Assembly (NCBI RefSeq): GCF_014472415.1
Contig: NZ_JACSZV010000020.1
Coordinates: 1-64,000, forward strand
DNA: 64,000 nt
Reading direction: 5' to 3'
Source: Pseudomonas sp. N40(2020)
Lineage (GTDB): Bacteria; Pseudomonadota; Gammaproteobacteria; Pseudomonadales; Pseudomonadaceae
The position numbers and the translations under genes are program-made. Each line of letters starts with the position of its first letter. The first letter of the stretch is position 1. Of the stretch, positions 24,694-33,485 are shown in pieces. Below the pieces are notes generated by a model that saw nothing but the letters and a program-made list of their open reading frames with translations, did not search any database and was not told the origin of the DNA.

Positions 24694-24719
24694 ATAAAAA
24701 AGCCCACGCGAGGTGGGCT
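24694..24719 (-). terminator. Terminator-like hairpin between sheath and tube (module A)
   Basis: Minus-strand AGCCCAC-CTCGC-GTGGGCT followed by six T residues. It lies 26 bases past the sheath stop and just before the tube ribosome site. Because downstream genes are essential for the particle, partial termination, an mRNA 3' end protector or antitermination is more likely than a full stop. Confidence 0.7.
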
Positions 24720-24744
24720 GAATGCTTGACGCTAAACGCGGTTA

Positions 24745-26241
24745 TCAAGCCGCGTCGTCGTACTGCAGACGGAATTGGTTGAGCAGTGCGAACACACGCA
24801 GACCGTTGATGTAATCAGGCGGGAACAGCACGTTCACGCGGCTCGGGTCCTGCACGTCGCGCTCGACGATCAGGTGCTCGGCGAACAACTCGGCGTTCTC
24901 GACGTGGCCTTCCAGTTCGAGTTTGGCGTACTGGGCAATCAGCTCACCGCGAATGGTGCTCGGGGTGACGATCGGCTGACCGGCGCCGAAACGGGTGCCG
25001 TCGGAGGCCAGTTTGTGCCGACCGTATTTGCTGGTGATCACGCTTTGCAGACGACGCACGATGAACGCCGACTGGTGCATGGTTTCGCTGTCCAGATAGG
25101 AGTTGTCGGCCTGGCCGTAAGCGTTTTTCTGGTAGGTGGTGATCGAACGCTGGATGCGCACGTAACCGCCTTCGTAGTACGCAGTGGCGATGCCGTAGTT
25201 GAGCAGCGACTGACGCTCGGTCAGGGTGAAACGCTCGCTCGCTGGCGCAGGATCGACACCCGGCAGGCTGCCGCTCTGGGTCGGACGGCTGGCGTCGGCG
25301 GAGATGAACACCGCAGTGCGCGCAGCCAGTGCAGCAGCTTGTACCCAGAACGGTTGCGGAACGCCCGGCTCCAGCGCCTGAATGGTCATGTGCTGGTCGT
25401 TACGCGCTTGACCGGCCGCCACCAGAGTGCCGACGGTGCCGCGCTTGGCGCTGTAGACGTGACCGAACAGTTGCTTGGCCCACGACCAGCGACCAGTACT
25501 GTCATCCATGACCGCTTGCCAGGTGTTGAGGGTCGACAGATCCGACCATGGCAGCGCGATGAACTCGAATGGCTCGTCACCCAGTGCCGCAACGGCAGCG
25601 ATCTGATCAGGCACGCCGGCGCCGCCGGTCATGGCGGTGATTGCGCTGGTCACGCCGGCCGGGGTTTCTTCGCCATTGCTCTTGCCCAGGCGATTGAATT
25701 GCAGGCTGATGTCGTTGCCGCTGTCGCCAGTCCATTTGGCGTTCAGGGTCACGACGCCTTCGGCAGCCGCAGCGCTCACCGGCAGATCGGCCGTGGCGTT
25801 GATTTTCTGCGCCAGCGCAGTCGCTGCTTGAGCGGCGGTAGCACCGTTGACCACGGTGGCTTGCACACGCACACCACCAACATACAGGTTGAGTACGCCA
25901 GCCTGAGTCGCGGTGCCGGTCAGGGTCAGCACGCCTTTGGCGATGGCACCTTCAGCGTTGTGCAGCGGCAGGCACCAGATCTCGCCGATCGGGTCGGCCT
26001 TGCGGAAGGTCTCGTACATCGAGGCGAGCATCGAGCCCTGGCCACCGATGCTTTTTGCCAGCGCCACGCTGGAGACCAAAACCAGTTTGCCGACTTCAGT
26101 CGGGGCGATGTTGTCGTTGACCTGAGCCACGATCAAACGGCGCATGGTCGAGCTCGCGCTATTGGCGGCCGAGTTGTCCATTTCGGCATAGAACAGCGGT
26201 ACACGAATGTCCGCGGGGATGTTGCTGAATCCGATCGCCAT
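24745..26241 (-). CDS. Contractile tail sheath protein, Mu gpL type (module A)
   Basis: A 498-residue tail sheath protein. It opens with GFSNIPADIRVPLFYAEMDN, typical of Mu/SfV sheaths. The C-terminal half has TERQSLLNYGIATAYYEGGY, SITTYQKNAYGQADNSYLD and PSTIRGELIAQYAKLELEG, all core sheath motifs. The sheath contracts to drive the tube through the cell envelope. It is different in length and sequence from the module B sheath, so the two cannot be simple duplicates. It overlaps the DUF2635 gene by one base. Confidence 0.95.
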   Translation of the reverse strand: MAIGFSNIPADIRVPLFYAEMDNSAANSASSTMRRLIVAQVNDNIAPTEVGKLVLVSSVALAKSIGGQGSMLASMYETFRKADPIGEIWCLPLHNAEGAIAKGVLTLTGTATQAGVLNLYVGGVRVQATVVNGATAAQAATALAQKINATADLPVSAAAAEGVVTLNAKWTGDSGNDISLQFNRLGKSNGEETPAGVTSAITAMTGGAGVPDQIAAVAALGDEPFEFIALPWSDLSTLNTWQAVMDDSTGRWSWAKQLFGHVYSAKRGTVGTLVAAGQARNDQHMTIQALEPGVPQPFWVQAAALAARTAVFISADASRPTQSGSLPGVDPAPASERFTLTERQSLLNYGIATAYYEGGYVRIQRSITTYQKNAYGQADNSYLDSETMHQSAFIVRRLQSVITSKYGRHKLASDGTRFGAGQPIVTPSTIRGELIAQYAKLELEGHVENAELFAEHLIVERDVQDPSRVNVLFPPDYINGLRVFALLNQFRLQYDDAA

Positions 26242-26423
26242 TATTTGGCTCCCTGTGGTTTAGCCGCTTTTGCGGTTTTGAGTGTGATATCGCCGTCGGC
26301 CAGACGTCGGCGCCACCAGGCGCTGTCCAGCACTTCACGGCCTTCGAGAGGCAGCAGATCGCCCGCCTCCGGGTCTGGCACGGCACGGCCTGCGGCCGGC
26401 ACTACGGTGATGCGATTGCTCAT
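26241..26423 (-). CDS. DUF2635 protein, Mu gp38 type (module A)
   Basis: A 60-residue protein with VVPAAGRAVPDPEAGDLLP and a C-terminal DITLK, the DUF2635 (Mu gp38) pattern. It sits between the terminator-protein and sheath genes, as in Mu and SfV. Function unknown. Starts and stops overlap both neighbours. Confidence 0.85.
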   Translation of the reverse strand: MSNRITVVPAAGRAVPDPEAGDLLPLEGREVLDSAWWRRRLADGDITLKTAKAAKPQGAK

Positions 26424-27004
26424 GGGGTTACGTCTCCAGAGAAAGTCAGTTCCACGCGCCCATCGGGGCCCGGGCGTTTCAGGTTGGGGTCGGCCGGGTC
26501 GATCGCATCGACCCGAACGGTGGCCCCAGTAAAGGACGACAAACCGTCCAGTTCACGTTCGTGCCAACTCTCCGCAGGCTGATCGGGCAGATTGCGGCCG
26601 AGCTGGAACTCGGCAAAAAAGCGCAGCCGATAAAAGGCGCGGCTGCTGTTGATCGAGACCATCTCGCCGCCGTCATAAACGATGGCGCTGTAGTCGGCAT
26701 CGGCTTTGAAACCCACCAGTGCGCGCCACAGTTCGGCGCGCAGGTCGTGCAACAGATCCAGCGCTTTTGTAGCGTCGGTGGCGTCAAGCGCCAGGACGAT
26801 TTCGAAGCGGTCGCGGATTGGTTGCGAGGTGAGGTTTTGTGCGGTGCTGTTGCTGGCCAGATCGGCCAGGGGTGTGACGTGGGCCGAAGGTGTCGGCAGA
26901 TCAGGGTTGCCTTGCAGCAACGCCAGATCGACACCCACCGCAATGTGGCTGGCCAGGCTTGGGCATTGCGCACGCAACTGCGTGAGGATCGGGGTGATCT
27001 TCAT
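26420..27004 (-). CDS. Tail terminator-like protein, Mu gp37 type (module A)
   Basis: A 194-residue Gp37-family protein, the first gene of module A. Features are MKITPILTQLRAQCPSLASH at the start and FEIVLALDATDATKALDLLH in the middle. The family caps the tail and stops tube growth. Upstream lies only a REPIN and then the last gene of module B, so module A has no clear promoter of its own. Confidence 0.85.
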   Translation of the reverse strand: MKITPILTQLRAQCPSLASHIAVGVDLALLQGNPDLPTPSAHVTPLADLASNSTAQNLTSQPIRDRFEIVLALDATDATKALDLLHDLRAELWRALVGFKADADYSAIVYDGGEMVSINSSRAFYRLRFFAEFQLGRNLPDQPAESWHERELDGLSSFTGATVRVDAIDPADPNLKRPGPDGRVELTFSGDVTP

Positions 27005-27045
27005 GGTGGTGTTCCGGAATTAGAGGGAGTTAACGCAGAACCCAA

Positions 27046-27137
27046 TGTGGGAGCGAGCCTGCTCGCGAAAGCGCTGGGTCAGTCGTCGCCATCAATGTTG
27101 GCTATGCCGGCCTCTTCGCGAGCAGGTCGCTACCACA
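27046..27137. repeat. REPIN at the module A/module B junction
   Basis: Left arm TGTGGGAGCGAGCCTGCTCG from 27046 and an imperfect right arm ending CGCTACCACA at 27137. It lies in the 149-base gap between the module B hub gene and the first gene of module A, exactly at the seam of the two tails. Confidence 0.85.
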
Positions 27138-27153
27138 GGATGTTGTGGAGGGA

Positions 27154-28170
27154 TCAGGCTTTGGGATCGAGGCCGGTTGCCTCGATCAAGCAGCGGTAGC
27201 TTTCCTCACGCTTGCCGCTGGCGGTGACTTTTTCGATCGACCAGCGACCGCGCATGAAGTCTGGCCAAGTTTCATCGAGCACCAACAGGCCTTCGGCAGC
27301 CAGCAGCGGATCGCCCGGACAGGTGAGCCTCAGCTTGTATTTCTCGCGCAGCATCTTGCGCACCTCGGCTTCGCCGATAGCTTTGGCTTCTTCTTCACTG
27401 GCCTGTTTCTGGCGAATGACCTTGTAGGGCTCGGAACCGGTTACCACCTCCCGCAGTTTGGCCGCCGCAATGTCCCAGAAGCAGGTCTTGCAACCCTGGT
27501 TCTGGGTGCGAGCGGTCTCTTCCAGTGAGGCGCTGATGAAGGCGTGATCACCCGGTCGATTGTTACTGGTCACCGACAGCCTGACGTCCGGTATCACTTG
27601 GCCCGACAGATTTTTGAGCTGCGCAGGTTTCGCCAATACGTAGAGGTCGTTGTACGGTTTGGCCACCGCGTCGTACTTGAGCGCCAGTCGCGTGATGAAG
27701 CTCATGTCGGTTTCGTTCGACTGATCAACATGAGCAATCCGGATCAGCGCCAGTTCGGGATCGACGCGCGGCGAAAAACCGTGCGGCGAGACCAACTGGC
27801 GAAACAGTGCGCCAAGGGTTATGGGGCCATGACTGACCGTGCGCCGTTCCTTGAATCGGGTCTCATCCTTGCCGCTAAAAGGCGCTGCGGTAGCGACCAG
27901 CGTCAAGCGCAACGGGAACAGCGTCGGGGTCAGTCGAGTCACCTTGAACTGGCCCTTTTCGACCAGCCCGGACTCCAGATAACCAACCCGCAGGCCGATT
28001 GTTCCGCCCAGAGTCGGCAAGCCTTCAAGACCTTCCAGGTCGATCACCAATGTCAGTTGATCGGACTCCATCCCGGCAGCATCAATGTGCTCCCAACTGA
28101 TCAGACGCTGGTTCAGCAAGGCGTGGTTGGCGCCGTAGATTTCGATCGCCGGTGTAAATCCCTGTGCCAT
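27154..28170 (-). CDS. Baseplate hub, P2 gpD type (module B)
   Basis: A 338-residue late control D/hub protein. It has FTPAIEIYGANHALLNQRLI at the start, the D-family SNETDMSFITRLALKYDAVA at about 152-171 and the C-terminal WSIEKVTASGKREESY. It forms the baseplate hub of module B. ATG 28170 is preceded by AAGGAGGT. In R-pyocin clusters the lysis genes follow gpD; here module A lies in between. Confidence 0.93.
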   Translation of the reverse strand: MAQGFTPAIEIYGANHALLNQRLISWEHIDAAGMESDQLTLVIDLEGLEGLPTLGGTIGLRVGYLESGLVEKGQFKVTRLTPTLFPLRLTLVATAAPFSGKDETRFKERRTVSHGPITLGALFRQLVSPHGFSPRVDPELALIRIAHVDQSNETDMSFITRLALKYDAVAKPYNDLYVLAKPAQLKNLSGQVIPDVRLSVTSNNRPGDHAFISASLEETARTQNQGCKTCFWDIAAAKLREVVTGSEPYKVIRQKQASEEEAKAIGEAEVRKMLREKYKLRLTCPGDPLLAAEGLLVLDETWPDFMRGRWSIEKVTASGKREESYRCLIEATGLDPKA

Positions 28171-28179
28171 GCAACCTCC

Positions 28180-28392
28180 TTAGTCCCAAGCCAGAACCGG
28201 CTTGATCGCGGCGGGTTTGCTGTCAAGTTCCGGCAGCGTCACCCAGATGCCCGCCGGCAAAACGGGGCCGTGTTCGGCCAGGGTCGAATTGAGTGTCCAC
28301 AAAGCGGCTTCGGCCTGATCGTCTGAACGACCCGATTCGCGGTAGAGCAGCAGATTGACCGAATCACCGGCCACGCTTCGAACCTTACGCAT
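28180..28392 (-). CDS. Tail protein X, P2 gpX type (module B)
   Basis: A 70-residue gpX-like protein with a LysM-like fold (SVAGDSVNLLLYRESGRSDD, then GIWVTLPEL). In P2 and R-pyocins it sits at the tail tip region. It overlaps the gpU gene by 8 bases and precedes gpD, the standard order. Confidence 0.9.
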   Translation of the reverse strand: MRKVRSVAGDSVNLLLYRESGRSDDQAEAALWTLNSTLAEHGPVLPAGIWVTLPELDSKPAAIKPVLAWD

Positions 28393-28768
28393 TGTTGAAC
28401 TCCGCTAATTCGAGTACCCACTTGATCACCATCGCGGTGCCGTCATCGATGACCTCGCTCTGGTTTTCCTGAACGCTGCTGATCCGCCACAAACCCCAGT
28501 TTCGACCGATGCCGTCGATCAACGGCAGCGGTGCTCTCAAGGCTTGCAGCGCACGCAGCTCATCGAGCCGCTCCATGGCCACGGCGTACATCGCTGTGCC
28601 GCCGATGGTCAGGGTTTCGGGCTTCTGTCCGGTCTGATGGGATTTGGGTTTACTGGTGAGGATCTGCAATTCAGTCCAGCCACCGTCGGATTTGCGCGCC
28701 AGCGTGCTGTAGGCGAAATTGCGCGACAGGCCAAAGATGAAACTGCCCAGTGCCATTTGTTGTTTCAT
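28385..28768 (-). CDS. Tail protein U, P2 gpU type (module B)
   Basis: A 127-residue gpU family protein. MALGSFIFGLSRNFAYSTL and the pattern GGTAMYAVAMERLDELRAL are characteristic. It follows the tape measure gene with a 1-base overlap (TAATG-like), as in R-pyocins. It is probably a tail completion/tip protein. Confidence 0.92.
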   Translation of the reverse strand: MKQQMALGSFIFGLSRNFAYSTLARKSDGGWTELQILTSKPKSHQTGQKPETLTIGGTAMYAVAMERLDELRALQALRAPLPLIDGIGRNWGLWRISSVQENQSEVIDDGTAMVIKWVLELAEFNNA

Positions 28769-30744
28769 CAGGCGACTCCATCGGTGAGGGCTGCGTCACG
28801 GCGCGTGGCGAGGGGGTTGCTGGACATCAGCGGTGTGAATTGGTTGTCGAACTGACTTTGCAGATGCTGCGTGACCAGCAATCCGATGTTTTCCGAACTG
28901 CCCGGATCGCTGCAGTACACCTGAACCGAAGGGGCGAAGGTGACATGCTGGTTGGCGGCCTGAGCGCTCGCCAGTTCCTTGCTGACCTGGCCGGGTGCCG
29001 AGAGTGTGTCAGGGGCGACGACGACCAGCCTTTCACTCATAGCCGCTCCTGCGCCCCTGTCCGAGGCAGGCACCACCTGGGAAATCCCCCCCATGGCAAC
29101 GCTCGACGGCCCTAGGCGGGGTGTATTGAGCAATGACGATGGTTCGCCGATTTCCACTTCCCTGACGGTCGCGGGCACCAAACTGGCGATTTCCGTCACC
29201 GGCGGATCCGTTGGAAGCTGCGCTGCAGAATCGGCGGTAGACGAAAGGTCCGGGGGGGTGGCGGACGCGCCGCCGGGTATGCGTTTGCGCAACCGGTCTT
29301 TCCCCTCATCGACAGCGGTGTCCAACAACACATCGAATATCTTTTTCAGCGCTGTTCCCACCGTGATGATCACGGCAGAAGTCGTCGGATGCTGCTCGGC
29401 GAATTCGCTCATTCTGTCGAGGCTGGCACCGGCAACACTCAGCGCCTGTGGAGAAGGTGCCACCGCATTGGCACTGGCGATGGCCAAGCGCTCGCTTCGC
29501 GCATTCTGAGCGTTCCACTGTCCTTGCGGGGTATTGGAGAGCGCCAGTGCAGACTGGCGCACCGAACTCTGGTCACCGAGCTTCGAAGTGGCGTATTGGT
29601 CTTTGTCCTTCACTTGCGAGAAGGCTTCGTTGACGTCACCAAGGTTCTGCGACAGCAAATGCACGGCATTACCGCTATCGGCAAATAACGCCTGCGCCAA
29701 CGTGGCGCGTTGCTCGGCCGGTTTAGCGTTCAGCGCAGCAAGTACAGCGAGCACCGCACCCTGAGCATTTTGCTTGTCGGGGTCATGCATCGCCACGGTC
29801 ACGGCCGCCGGATCCAGCCCCAGTTGCTTCCAGGCGCCACGCTCGGTGGCGGACGCGTTGCCCCCTTTGCCCAGCGCGATGGAGATGCTCTTCAACGCCG
29901 CGCCGGCATCGCCTTTCTCCGTCCCGCTGTTGAGCAAGGCTGCCGACAGCGCGGCAGCTTGCTCAGGTTGCAGGCCCGCCGCAATCGCCGCGTCACCCGA
30001 CTCTTTGAGAACAGCACCGATGTCTGCCGGTTTGGCGCCACCCGGCATTTTGCCGAGCTGGTTTGTCGCATCCGCGAGGTCAAACGCCTGATCGCGAGTG
30101 AGCTTCATCGAAGTGCGCCACACCGCCATCATTTCGGCGACTTCCATGGCGGGGACTTTGAATGCTGACGCAACGACCGCAGCGTCGCCGGCGAAGTTGA
30201 GCAATTCAAACGGCTTGTCCGATGCATTGGTCAGCTCATTGCCGACCCCTGCGTCAGCCGCGAGCGTGGCGACCTTGAGCAACTCTAGACCGCTGGTGCC
30301 GCCCGCCGCCACCAATGGCTTACTGGCCATGATCAAGCTAGACAGTGCCATTTCATTGGTCTGCTTGGGCGGCAGTTGTGCGGCGCTGCCCAACTCGGCG
30401 GCAGCCGAGTACAAGTCAATCGACGGTTTGAGACTTTCGGGCGCCTTGGCCCGCTCACTGGCCTCACCCGGCGTAGTCGATTCGCTGGTGGCCTCACCCT
30501 TCGAGGCGGTATTCAGCGAGATCGAACGCAGGTTGGACAGCACTACCCTCAATGAATCAATCGCCGCCGTCAGCGATCCGATTTTGATACTCGCTGTGAT
30601 GAGCGCCTGACTCAGTCTGGAAATCTGCTCGCGGGCGATTGGTCCTGTACCGGTGCTCGCCGCTGCCATGTTCAAACTGCTATTGCCTGGGGCCGCAGTA
30701 CTGCACTCATCGGCGTTAATCGGCGCATATTTGCTCTCTGCCAT
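28768..30744 (-). CDS. Tail tape measure protein (module B)
   Basis: A 658-residue, mostly helical tape measure protein (gpT-like). Its central region (about 150-420) resembles the TP901-type tape measure core, with EMAEVWRTSMKLTRDQ-like helices and long Ala-rich stretches. A hydrophobic segment (TTSAVIITVGTALKKIFDVL) is at about 462-481. It lacks the 41-residue repeats of the module A protein. At about 0.15 nm per residue it predicts a tail near 100 nm. Confidence 0.9.
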   Translation of the reverse strand: MAESKYAPINADECSTAAPGNSSLNMAAASTGTGPIAREQISRLSQALITASIKIGSLTAAIDSLRVVLSNLRSISLNTASKGEATSESTTPGEASERAKAPESLKPSIDLYSAAAELGSAAQLPPKQTNEMALSSLIMASKPLVAAGGTSGLELLKVATLAADAGVGNELTNASDKPFELLNFAGDAAVVASAFKVPAMEVAEMMAVWRTSMKLTRDQAFDLADATNQLGKMPGGAKPADIGAVLKESGDAAIAAGLQPEQAAALSAALLNSGTEKGDAGAALKSISIALGKGGNASATERGAWKQLGLDPAAVTVAMHDPDKQNAQGAVLAVLAALNAKPAEQRATLAQALFADSGNAVHLLSQNLGDVNEAFSQVKDKDQYATSKLGDQSSVRQSALALSNTPQGQWNAQNARSERLAIASANAVAPSPQALSVAGASLDRMSEFAEQHPTTSAVIITVGTALKKIFDVLLDTAVDEGKDRLRKRIPGGASATPPDLSSTADSAAQLPTDPPVTEIASLVPATVREVEIGEPSSLLNTPRLGPSSVAMGGISQVVPASDRGAGAAMSERLVVVAPDTLSAPGQVSKELASAQAANQHVTFAPSVQVYCSDPGSSENIGLLVTQHLQSQFDNQFTPLMSSNPLATRRDAALTDGVA

Positions 30745-30750
30745 GCCGCT

Positions 30751-30915
30751 CTACTCCTGTTTCACGCCAAGGCGAGTGATCGCTATGTCGTAGCGGCGCA
30801 ACGCCTTTTCGGCGTCCCATTCCAGAATTTCCGCCTCACTTACCGGGTAAATGAGCGGGACGATATCGAGGATTACTTCGATGTCGCGTTCCGAAAGTAG
30901 GCCGCCGGCTGGTTT
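30751..30915 (-). CDS. E' frameshift extension of gpE (module B)
   Basis: Read by hand in the -1 frame after the TTTTTTA site: 54 codons, beginning KPAGGLLSERDIEVILDIVP and continuing with WDAEKALRRYDIAITRLG to a TAG at 30751. This is the usual place and character of P2 E'. There is no independent start codon with a ribosome site, so it should appear only as the E-E' fusion. It ends 7 bases before the tape measure start. Confidence 0.8.
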   Translation of the reverse strand, partial: KPAGGLLSERDIEVILDIVPLIYPVSEAEILEWDAEKALRRYDIAITRLGVKQE

Positions 30916-31454
30916 AAAAAATCGTCTATGCGCACCTGTAGCTGAGTCCAGTCAGGGACGGTCAAGTGGGCCAGATCCGGGATCATCAGACCGGTGCAAT
31001 GGGCGGTGATGAACTCGGCGCGTTCCTTGGCCGTTTTCAGTTTCTTCATCACTTTGGTGGCGCGCAATGCCGGCATTTCCAGCGACAGCGAAGTCACGGT
31101 GCGGCCGGTGACGGCGAGCGGTTGCAGCAGTTGCACCTGATCGGGATCGTCGGTTTTTTCCGCGTCTTCGACCTGGTCGAGGAAGTACGACGCCGGCCGG
31201 GTCGACATCTCGTGTACGTACTGGGCAATGCTCACGTAGTCCGGGCGTTTGAGCTGGTCGAGTTCCTTGATCGACAGGCCGGTGGCCAACAGCGCCAGCT
31301 CGAAGAACTGATCGTCTTCGTCATCGCCAGCGCGTTCCAGCGCTTCTTTCTGCGCGGCGTAGAACAGCGGTTTGAGTTGGATCTGCTCGATCTGCGCGCC
31401 GTCATCGCCGGTGATTGGCGACAGCAGGTCATGCTTGGGTGGCATCCACGACAT
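30873..31454 (-). CDS. Tail assembly chaperone gpE (module B)
   Basis: A 193-residue protein between tube and tape measure genes, the gpE position. It is acidic in the middle (AGDDEDDQFFELALLATGLS) and about twice the length of P2 gpE. ATG 31454 (MSWMPPKHDLL) is preceded by AAGGA; an in-frame upstream region belongs to a REPIN and is not coding. Near the C-terminus the heptamer TTTTTTA allows a -1 shift into E'. It would chaperone the tape measure protein. Confidence 0.85.
   Translation of the reverse strand: MSWMPPKHDLLSPITGDDGAQIEQIQLKPLFYAAQKEALERAGDDEDDQFFELALLATGLSIKELDQLKRPDYVSIAQYVHEMSTRPASYFLDQVEDAEKTDDPDQVQLLQPLAVTGRTVTSLSLEMPALRATKVMKKLKTAKERAEFITAHCTGLMIPDLAHLTVPDWTQLQVRIDDFLNQPAAYFRNATSK
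30915..30921 (-). promoter_or_regulatory. -1 ribosomal frameshift site (module B)
   Basis: The heptamer T-TTT-TTA within GAT TTT TTA AAC fits the X-XXY-YYZ rule. In the -1 frame 54 codons stay open through the otherwise empty gap before the tape measure gene. Confidence 0.82.
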
Positions 31455-31497
31455 GAATGAATTCCTTGGTGATTCTTGAGGGGTGTAGCAGTTCCCT

Positions 31498-31587
31498 TGT
31501 AGGAGTGAGCATGCTCGCGATAGCGGTCTTTCAGGCACATTGATGTTGAATGTGCTGGCCTCATCGCGAGCAGGCTCACTCCTACAG
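31498..31587. repeat. REPIN between tube and gpE genes (module B)
   Basis: Arms TTGTAGGAGTGAGCATGCTC at the left and its near-perfect complement ending CTCCTACAG at 31587; one base differs (CATG against CCTG). The loop contains a smaller inverted repeat (GGCACATT...AATGTGC). Confidence 0.88.
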
Positions 31588-31608
31588 GTTTTTGTGGTGA
31601 TGGGAGGG

Positions 31609-32115
31609 TTACGGCATCAGCACCGCACGACGGGCATCACCGAGGATGTCGACGCCGTTGAGCACGAACTTCTGGGTGCGCACGTCGATGTCGATCACCG
31701 GTACGCCGTTTTCCAGGCGGTTGTAGGTGCGGCAGGACAGCTCCAGGTTGGTCTTGGGTTTTTCGCCCATTTTCACCGCGGTTTCCTCAAGGGATTTCAG
31801 CTTGCCGCCAACGGTGTGGTAGGTGAACCAAGTGTTGCCATCCTGATCCTGACCAGCCTCACGCACGTTCAGCAGGATGTCGTCGCCCAGCTTCACGCCC
31901 AGTGCGAGCATGACTTCTGTGCCCATGCCTTGCAGGGTCAACTTGGCGTTGAGCGCTTTGCCGCCCTTGACCATTTCTTCAACAATGAAGCGGCCGCCAC
32001 GCATCTCTTCCACATCGAATTCGATCTTCGGCGGAGTAAATTCTTCTACTGTCGCCGACAGCGGCAGGCCTTGCAGGGTGGCCGCGATGGCCTGGCGATT
32101 GCGGTTGGTAAACAT
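31609..32115 (-). CDS. Tail tube protein, P2 FII type (module B)
   Basis: A 168-residue FII tube protein. GLPLSATVEEFTPPKIEFDV and MRGGRFIVEEMVKGGKALNA are family motifs. It overlaps the sheath gene by one base. It is unrelated to the 115-residue module A tube, which supports two separate particles. Confidence 0.93.
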   Translation of the reverse strand: MFTNRNRQAIAATLQGLPLSATVEEFTPPKIEFDVEEMRGGRFIVEEMVKGGKALNAKLTLQGMGTEVMLALGVKLGDDILLNVREAGQDQDGNTWFTYHTVGGKLKSLEETAVKMGEKPKTNLELSCRTYNRLENGVPVIDIDVRTQKFVLNGVDILGDARRAVLMP

Positions 32116-33281
32116 TAGAGAACGTCCTCCAGGAACTGCTCGATGATTTCATCGCGGGCGTTGAGTTGATAAACCATGTGTTCGTTCGGCGCGTAGCGGC
32201 CGTAGTCGATGACCACGTACCAGGTGCCGTTCTTGTACTTCTCGACGCTGTTGAGTTCCGGGTGCAGATAGACGCTGCCGCCAGGAATGGTTTCGTCGGC
32301 GACCTGGGTTTGCAGCCAGTCGTTGATGCGCTTGACCTCTTGATCCATGAACGACTTGGTGAGGTTTTTCGCCATGGCTTTCTGGCCGGCCTTGACCAGC
32401 TTGCGGCTGATCGCATCTTCGAGGCCGACGTAGCTGATGAACTTGCCGGTGATCGAGCGGTTACCCAGCAGCGAGAAGCCACCGAGCACGGTGCGGGCGT
32501 AGTAGCTGACGCCGTAGCGGTTGAGCAGATCGCCTTCGGTGGAGGTGTCGAGGATGTTGTATTCCACGACGCGGGAAACGTCTTCGGCGTAGGTCACCTG
32601 GTTGCCCGGGCTCTCCCACTGCTTGACCTTGGCCAATGCGGCGATCGCCAGGCTGGACGGTGCAATGAAGACGTTTTTCTTCGCCGCTTTCGAGTACACG
32701 GCAGGCATGTTGTGCACCACCAGGCAACGGTCGAAACCGAGATCAGCGCCGCCCAGTTCCTGGCTGTACAAGACTTGGTCAGCGACCGAGGCGTCCTTGC
32801 CATCCAGTACCACACGAGCCTTGATGCGCTTGCCGAACGAGGCGAACTCGCTGGCCACCGCTTTGGTGCCGGTGAAGCCCGGCGCGCCGATAATGGTCAG
32901 GTCTTCCGGGACACTGCCCAGCGCAGCCAGACCGAGCTTGCGGCCAGTCGCCGGCTCGACGCCGCCGATCACTGCGTTGACGGTGTCGGCCGGGGTCGCG
33001 CCCGCCTCGACGATCACCACGTACACCGGCACCTTGACCACTTTGAGAATCTGGTAAACCGCGTGGTACAGCGTGCCCTCTTCCGAACCGGTCGGATCGA
33101 GCAACGCATGGGTGGTGAAGCTGTTGATGCGGAACGGTGCGTTACGCGGAATCAGCGGATCAGCCTTCGGCGCGGTGCCGACCAGACCGATGACGTTGTC
33201 ACCCAGGCCACCCATGGCCTCGGGGGATTCAGTGGCATTGACGGTAATGCCGTTGTGCTCGAAGTTCAGAACCTCAGCCAT
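32115..33281 (-). CDS. Contractile tail sheath, P2 FI type (module B)
   Basis: A 388-residue FI sheath, close in length to R-pyocin sheaths. MAEVLNFEHNGITVNATESP begins the protein, followed by GDNVIGLVGTAP; later motifs are SPGNQVTYAEDVSRVVEYN-like and LNRYGVSYYARTVLGGFSLLG. It contracts around the FII tube. The gene is preceded by a small hypothetical gene and two terminator-like hairpins. Confidence 0.95.
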   Translation of the reverse strand: MAEVLNFEHNGITVNATESPEAMGGLGDNVIGLVGTAPKADPLIPRNAPFRINSFTTHALLDPTGSEEGTLYHAVYQILKVVKVPVYVVIVEAGATPADTVNAVIGGVEPATGRKLGLAALGSVPEDLTIIGAPGFTGTKAVASEFASFGKRIKARVVLDGKDASVADQVLYSQELGGADLGFDRCLVVHNMPAVYSKAAKKNVFIAPSSLAIAALAKVKQWESPGNQVTYAEDVSRVVEYNILDTSTEGDLLNRYGVSYYARTVLGGFSLLGNRSITGKFISYVGLEDAISRKLVKAGQKAMAKNLTKSFMDQEVKRINDWLQTQVADETIPGGSVYLHPELNSVEKYKNGTWYVVIDYGRYAPNEHMVYQLNARDEIIEQFLEDVL

Positions 33282-33283
33282 GT

Positions 33284-33466
33284 TTAGTCAGCCTTCTTGG
33301 CAGCGGCCTTTTTGGCCTGGGTGGATGAATTCAGTTCCAGGCGACCGGCGCTAAGCAATGCGTTGGCTTCGACGTCGAGCAGTTCGAGTTGCTGTCCGGC
33401 GGTCGACCAATGACCGCCCCCGACAGGGAACGGAACGAGGACGGTGTAGGTTTGGCGTTCTGCCAT
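33284..33466 (-). CDS. Small hypothetical protein upstream of the sheath (module B)
   Basis: A 60-residue protein, MAERQTYTVLVPFPVGGGHW, with a lysine/alanine-rich tail (TQAKKAAAKKAD). ATG 33466 has GGAG at a good distance; the longer frame upstream runs through terminator hairpins and is not coding. The sheath gene starts 2 bases after its stop. I do not know its function; it may be a minor tail component. Confidence 0.65.
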   Translation of the reverse strand: MAERQTYTVLVPFPVGGGHWSTAGQQLELLDVEANALLSAGRLELNSSTQAKKAAAKKAD

Positions 33467-33485
33467 TTGGGATTCTCCAGAGACG

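Noticed and set aside
24775..26532. 585-codon plus-strand open frame opposite the module A sheath
   Set aside because: Shadow of the sheath and neighbouring genes; composition is that of antisense translation (rich in His, Arg, Gln, Gly).
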